Source: an uncultured Eudoraea sp.
GTDB taxonomy: Bacteria > Bacteroidota > Bacteroidia > Flavobacteriales > Flavobacteriaceae
DNA: 9,857 nt
Assembly: GCA_905479615.1 (NCBI GenBank)
Contig: CAJQNH010000059.1
Span: forward strand, 1-9,857
Direction: 5' to 3'
Below the pieces are notes generated by a model. The model ran no database searches, was not told the DNA's origin, and worked only from the letters and a program-made list of their open reading frames with translations. Position 1 is the first letter of the stretch; every line of letters begins with the position of its first letter. Below are positions 6,392 through 9,857 of the stretch, piece after piece. A program made the position numbers and the translations under genes.

Positions 6392-6715
6392 ATGGGAACA
6401 ACCAAAACGCAAATATTTACCGCTGAGCAAAATAAACTGGCTATTATCTTAAAGGTTCTGGCCAACCCGGCCCGGATTGCCATCTTACAGCATATTAGCA
6501 GTCAGAAAGACTGTATCTGTAATGATATAGTTGAAGAAATAGGGCTTGCACAACCTACCATTTCTCAGCATTTAAAAGAACTCAAAAGCATAGATTTAAT
6601 TGAGGGTGAAATAAGCGGTAAAAGGGTATGCTACTGTATCAACCAAAAGAAATGGCAGGAAATACTCACCTTAATAAATGATTTCTTTGATAAAACAAAT
6701 GTAAACTGTTGCTAA
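6392..6715 (+). CDS. arsR: ArsR/SmtB-family metalloregulatory repressor
   Basis: A 107-residue winged-helix transcription repressor that should leave DNA when it binds arsenite or a related metalloid. The N-terminal LKVLANPARIAILQHIS (about 20-36) is the family's opening helix pair; the recognition helix is AQPTISQHLKELKSIDLI (about 53-70), followed by the wing GEISGKRVCYCIN. Cys41 and Cys43 in DCICND stand in the place of the CxC arsenite site of classical ArsR. Extra cysteines are at 80 and 82 in the wing and at 106-107 at the very end, so the exact sensor site is open. It is the first gene of the ars operon, begins 12 bp after a dyad that likely is its operator, and is followed after 10 bp by the DUF6428 gene. 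An ATG at 6387 is followed at once by TAA, so the start at 6392 is preferred. Confidence 0.92.
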   Translation: MGTTKTQIFTAEQNKLAIILKVLANPARIAILQHISSQKDCICNDIVEEIGLAQPTISQHLKELKSIDLIEGEISGKRVCYCINQKKWQEILTLINDFFDKTNVNCC

Positions 6716-6725
6716 AAACGACCTA

Positions 6726-7214
6726 ATGAAAACAAAAGAATTTTTATCGTTATTGAACGAAAACGGAAATAAAGAATTAGTATTTGATTACAACAAAGGG
6801 GCATTAGTGGGCGCCAACTATCACCTTACTGAGGTAAAAAATATCATAGTTGACTCTGTGGATTGTGGCGCAGGAACTGATTTTTGGAAGGAAACCATAG
6901 TCCAACTCTGGGAAAGTCCGGACGAATTAGACAAAACAAGGTATATGTCTGTTTCTAAAGCACTTGAAATTCTTTACAGGGTAAACGGAATTAAACCTAT
7001 GGAATTAGAAGCCGAGCTTAAGATTGAATATAGCAACGCTAACTTCCACACCGCACAGTTATTTATTGATGGGTACGCTATTTTCGAAGACCGATTACTG
7101 ATTAAATTGGCCGTAGAAAAAACGGACTGTAAGGCTAAAGAGGAATGTGGGGTTCCCATTGAAGTTAATGCAGAAAAAGAAGCCAGTTGTTCTCCCGGTG
7201 GAGGTTGCTGTTAG
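6726..7214 (+). CDS. DUF6428-family protein with C-terminal cysteine cluster
   Basis: A 162-residue soluble protein of unknown function, of a family repeatedly found beside arsR in Bacteroidetes. Family marks are the NYHLTEVKNIIVDSVDCG segment (about 31-48), ETIVQLWESPDE (56-67), and the late CKAKEECGVP (135-144). Cysteines are at 47, 135, 141, 155, 161 and 162; the last three form the tail CSPGGGCC, a plausible thiolate site for arsenite or another soft metal, echoing the CC end of ArsR just upstream. No signal peptide or membrane segment is seen. It lies 10 bp after arsR and 18 bp before the acetyltransferase gene, so it should be induced with them. A role in metalloid binding or transfer is inferred only from the cysteines and the operon. 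Confidence 0.8.
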   Translation: MKTKEFLSLLNENGNKELVFDYNKGALVGANYHLTEVKNIIVDSVDCGAGTDFWKETIVQLWESPDELDKTRYMSVSKALEILYRVNGIKPMELEAELKIEYSNANFHTAQLFIDGYAIFEDRLLIKLAVEKTDCKAKEECGVPIEVNAEKEASCSPGGGCC

Positions 7215-7232
7215 TAAATTGGTAATATAACC

Positions 7233-7757
7233 ATGATGTCCAGAATCCATTTAACCAGGCCCGGCTTTTTAATTTTTGAAATGTCCGAGGCCCATTGGCC
7301 GAAAGTTGCTCAAATATATAAGCAAGGTATTGATACGGGCTTTGCAACATTTGAAAAGAAGATTCCCTCCTATGCGCAATGGAATAGAAATCATATTTCT
7401 AGTTGCAGATTGGTAGCTTTAAGAGATGATATGGTCGTAGGCTGGGCGGCACTATCTCCCGTCTCTGGCAGATGTGTTTACGGAGGAGTTGGCGAAGTAA
7501 GTGTTTATGTGGCAGAAAAAGCACGAGGTCTTAGCATTGGTAAACTTCTTATGGCAGAACTTATTACCGCCAGTGAAAAAGAAGGTTTGTGGACTTTACA
7601 ATCGGGTATTTTTCCCGAAAATACAGCTAGCATCAAACTTCATGAGAAAACTGGATTTCGTTATTTGGGTAAACGGGAAAGAATAGGCCAGTTGGACGGA
7701 ATTTGGAAAGACAATTTACTGTTTGAAAGACGAAGTAAAATTGTTGGAATAAATTAA
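7233..7757 (+). CDS. arsN1: GNAT acetyltransferase, ArsN1-like (arsinothricin/phosphinothricin N-acetyltransferase)
   Basis: A 174-residue GNAT-fold enzyme using acetyl-CoA. It resembles phosphinothricin acetyltransferases: QGIDTGFATFE (about 31-41), GVGEVSVYVAEKARG (85-99) with Glu88 at the usual catalytic site, the CoA loop RGLSIGKLL (98-106), then LWTLQSGIFPENTASIKLHE (119-138), GFRYLGKRERIG, and an ERRSKIVG end. The RRSxxVG tail and WTLQ...FPEN pattern are seen in ArsN1 proteins encoded in ars operons, which acetylate the arsenic-containing antibiotic arsinothricin. In the CoA loop Ser101 replaces a usual Gly. The first dozen residues precede the core, so the start could lie a little further in (two ATGs stand at 7233 and 7236). 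Substrate remains inferred from family and context; phosphinothricin or methionine sulfoximine are alternatives. Confidence 0.82.
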   Translation: MMSRIHLTRPGFLIFEMSEAHWPKVAQIYKQGIDTGFATFEKKIPSYAQWNRNHISSCRLVALRDDMVVGWAALSPVSGRCVYGGVGEVSVYVAEKARGLSIGKLLMAELITASEKEGLWTLQSGIFPENTASIKLHEKTGFRYLGKRERIGQLDGIWKDNLLFERRSKIVGIN

Positions 7758-7792
7758 AAAATTTTAAATCTAAAACTTAAAAAGTAATTAGT

Positions 7793-8212
7793 ATGAAAAA
7801 CATCTTGGTACTGTGCACAGGCAACTCCTGCCGAAGTCAAATGGCACATGGCTATCTCAATGCGCTACTAAATGAGAAGGCCAAAATATACAGTGCGGGA
7901 ATTGAAACGCATGGACTAAATCCCGGCGCAGTGGCAATAATGAAAGAGGATGGAATAGACATTTCAACGCATACCTCAAATAATGTAGATGAATACGATG
8001 GAATCCCCTGGGATTTTATAATTACGGTCTGTGACCATGCCAGGGAAAACTGCCCCTATATTCCCTCAAAGGATGCAAAAAGGATCCACCATAACTTTTT
8101 TGACCCTTCTAAAGTAATTGGAACAGACGAAGAAAAGCATACGGCATTTTTAAAAGCACGCAATGAAATAAGAGATTTTTGTAAAATATTTGCAGAAAAG
8201 GAATTGAACTAG
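7793..8212 (+). CDS. arsC: Arsenate reductase, thioredoxin-coupled (LMW phosphatase type)
   Basis: Reduces arsenate to arsenite in the cytoplasm. The 139 residues contain the phosphatase P-loop CTGNSCR (Cys8 to Arg14), the later pair Cys80 and Cys87 in TVCDHARENCP, and the general acid Asp104 in FFDPS. The separations 8-80-87 equal those of the Cys10-Cys82-Cys89 relay in the staphylococcal plasmid pI258 enzyme, which passes the disulfide outward to thioredoxin; this argues for an arsenate reductase and against a plain tyrosine phosphatase. The ATG follows a 35-bp AT-rich gap after the acetyltransferase gene, so it is likely the last gene of the ars operon. Its TAG stop overlaps the stop of the convergent gene in a shared CTAG (8209-8212), and no arsenite pump gene follows. 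Confidence 0.95.
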   Translation: MKNILVLCTGNSCRSQMAHGYLNALLNEKAKIYSAGIETHGLNPGAVAIMKEDGIDISTHTSNNVDEYDGIPWDFIITVCDHARENCPYIPSKDAKRIHHNFFDPSKVIGTDEEKHTAFLKARNEIRDFCKIFAEKELN

Positions 8213-9857
8213 GCAGTCCCGCTATTTTCGGTAAGTTTTCTTTCCAACTCTGCCTGGAACTCTTCCATCACAGGCCTTACCGTACTCTCAGGCAAGTCTG
8301 CAATTTTTATATACATAAGGCCGTCCACTGAATTATTAAATAACGGATCTACATTAAATGCAACCACTCTGGCATTCTGTTTAATATACTTTTTTATTAA
8401 CACGGGTAATCTAAGGCTTCCCGGTTCTACTTCTTCAATTAACCTGTCAAATTTATTAAGGTCTGCCTCCGTTTCATCAAATATAAAATCCTTATCCGCA
8501 TCATTTAATTTCACTTTAAATTCCTTTTTCGGCCTGATATATTGTGCTACATATGGATCCCAATAATTTGATTTCATAAATTCTATCATCAGGGACTTGG
8601 AAAAATTTGAAAATTGGTTGCTTATGCTAACTCCACCAATTAAATATTTATGTTCGGGATGCCTTAATGTAGTATGAACTATGCCCTTCCAAAGCAGAAA
8701 CAAAGGCATTGGTTTTTGCTGATATTCCTTAACAATATAGGCGCGTCCCATTTCAATGGACTGCCGCATCATTCCGTATAATTCAGGTTCAAATCCAAAC
8801 AGATCCTGTAAATAAAACCCATCAATCCCGTATTCCTTAAATATTTCGGAACCCATCCCCATCCTATAGGCACCAACTATTTTCTTTTCGGTATTATCCC
8901 ACAGAAACAAATGGTGATAGTAATAATCAAATTTATCCAGATCAATAGAATTGTTTGTTCCCTCCCCTATTGCCCTGAATGTCAGCTCTCTTTGTCTTCC
9001 TATTTCCTTAAGAATAAAAGGCATATCTTTTTCCTGAGCCAAAAACACCTCATAATTCTTACTTTCTAATAAACGGCAATCCTTCTCTCTTAATTTTTCT
9101 AATTCGCCTTGTATTACCTCCGTCCGCATTTCACTGGCTATCCTTCTTGGAGGTTTTGGTATTTTCAAAGTGGTGGGTATCTGGTCTATTAAACGTTCTT
9201 TTTCATACGCATTTGCGAGCATGTATGTTTTTTTACGCAACAGTTCTGAAAACTCCTCCAAACTTTTATTTTCCTTCTGGGATTTTACGGTAATGGGTTG
9301 TCCTATTCTTACTTTAATAGCCCTGTTCCTTTGAGTTGTAACTTCAGAAGGTAATTTAGCCGTCCTGAAGATATCGTTGAACTTTGATAAATGATAGAAT
9401 AATTTACTATTCTTTGCATGAAAATAAATGGGGACAACAGGTACCTCGGCTTTTCGAATAAGTTTTAAAGCAGATTCCTCCCAGGGCTTGTCAACTATTA
9501 GTTTCCCATCTTTATAAGTAGATACTTCTCCTGCCGGGAAAATGCCCAGGGGATGTCCATCCCTTAAATGACTCAAAGCGTTTTTAAAACCTGCAATACT
9601 ACTTTTGGCATCTTTGTGGTTTTCAAAAGGATTTACAGGCATTATGTAAGGTTTTAGTGGCTCTATACGATGTAATAGGAAATTAGCAATGATTTTAAAA
9701 TCGCTTCGCTGCTCTATCATCAATTTTAAAAGTAAAATGCCATCTACTCCACCTAGTGGATGGTTAGAAATAGTAATATACGCTCCATCTTTTGGAAGTC
9801 GTTTCATATCTTCTTCAGGAATCTCGAACTTTATCTGAAATTCATCTAAAATAGCAT
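8209..9857 (-). CDS. Two-domain acyltransferase (LPLAT + GNAT, OlsF-like), N-terminus outside window
   Basis: Probably makes an acylated amino-acid lipid (ornithine, glycine or similar) at the inner membrane. The first half is a PlsC-type O-acyltransferase: ISNHPLGGVDG with His (codon 9760-9762) and Asp (9742-9744), GIFPAGEVS as the phosphate-binding motif, and VPVVPIYFHA. The second half, from about EVFLAQEKDMPFILKEIGRQ to SNYWDPYVAQYIRP, is an OlsB/hemolysin-like GNAT domain of the N-acylating type. Fusion of both activities is the layout of OlsF enzymes. The first visible ATG (9805-9807) is internal: 16 further in-frame codons (ending FEIPEED) reach the window edge without a stop and fit the family, so the start lies outside. 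About 548 residues are visible. The amino acid used cannot be read from sequence. Convergent with arsC, sharing a CTAG for both stops. Confidence 0.85.
   Translation of the reverse strand, partial: AILDEFQIKFEIPEEDMKRLPKDGAYITISNHPLGGVDGILLLKLMIEQRSDFKIIANFLLHRIEPLKPYIMPVNPFENHKDAKSSIAGFKNALSHLRDGHPLGIFPAGEVSTYKDGKLIVDKPWEESALKLIRKAEVPVVPIYFHAKNSKLFYHLSKFNDIFRTAKLPSEVTTQRNRAIKVRIGQPITVKSQKENKSLEEFSELLRKKTYMLANAYEKERLIDQIPTTLKIPKPPRRIASEMRTEVIQGELEKLREKDCRLLESKNYEVFLAQEKDMPFILKEIGRQRELTFRAIGEGTNNSIDLDKFDYYYHHLFLWDNTEKKIVGAYRMGMGSEIFKEYGIDGFYLQDLFGFEPELYGMMRQSIEMGRAYIVKEYQQKPMPLFLLWKGIVHTTLRHPEHKYLIGGVSISNQFSNFSKSLMIEFMKSNYWDPYVAQYIRPKKEFKVKLNDADKDFIFDETEADLNKFDRLIEEVEPGSLRLPVLIKKYIKQNARVVAFNVDPLFNNSVDGLMYIKIADLPESTVRPVMEEFQAELERKLTENSGTA

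Noticed and set aside
9805..9807. ATG at 9805-9807 (reverse strand) as the start of the acyltransferase
   Set aside because: Sixteen more in-frame codons continue to the window edge without a stop and resemble the family's sequence before the NHP motif; the LPLAT domain would otherwise begin too abruptly.

Overview
The window looks like chromosomal DNA of a flavobacterium-type Bacteroidetes. It is AT-rich, lacks clear Shine-Dalgarno sequences, has short intergenic gaps, and carries families common in that group (DUF4199, DUF6428, a fused LPLAT-GNAT acyltransferase, a phosphate-selective-porin remnant). No tRNA, rRNA, CRISPR array, insertion sequence or phage gene was seen. The taxonomic call is an inference from protein style and base composition.

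Left part (1-2006, + strand): a compact run of a nitrilase cut by the window edge, a small cupin and a D-2-hydroxyacid dehydrogenase, with 29 and 6 bp gaps, probably one transcript. Directly after it (about 2009-2356) is the decayed C-terminal end of an OprO/OprP-like porin, interrupted by a TGA and lacking its front. Next is a 547-residue membrane-anchored protein of AsmA/DUF748 style (2426-4069), then a 314-bp gap with no convincing gene (4070-4383).

Middle (4384-6311, + strand): a likely operon DUF4199 membrane protein - DUF1801 protein - VOC/glyoxalase-fold protein, followed by a TM2-domain membrane protein whose N-terminal half is a charged Ala/Lys/Glu helical repeat like LEA proteins. 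A hairpin with a T-tract (6317-6350) closes this block.

Right part (6392-8212, + strand): an arsenic-type operon, arsR - DUF6428 - arsN1-like acetyltransferase - arsC, with a dyad just upstream of arsR that is a good operator candidate. ArsC would reduce arsenate to arsenite, ArsR would sense arsenite, and the ArsN1-like enzyme would acetylate arsinothricin or a related amino-acid analogue. The DUF6428 protein has no known function but ends in a cysteine cluster, as ArsR does. No arsenite efflux pump is present: arsC runs straight into a convergent gene, sharing a CTAG for both stops. That convergent gene (8209 to beyond 9857, - strand) is a two-domain acyltransferase of the type that makes ornithine or glycine aminolipids.

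Most of the window is ordinary. The points most worth following are the pump-less ars operon with its cysteine-tailed DUF6428 protein, the LEA-like/TM2 fusion with a recent in-frame repeat duplication, and the porin remnant.
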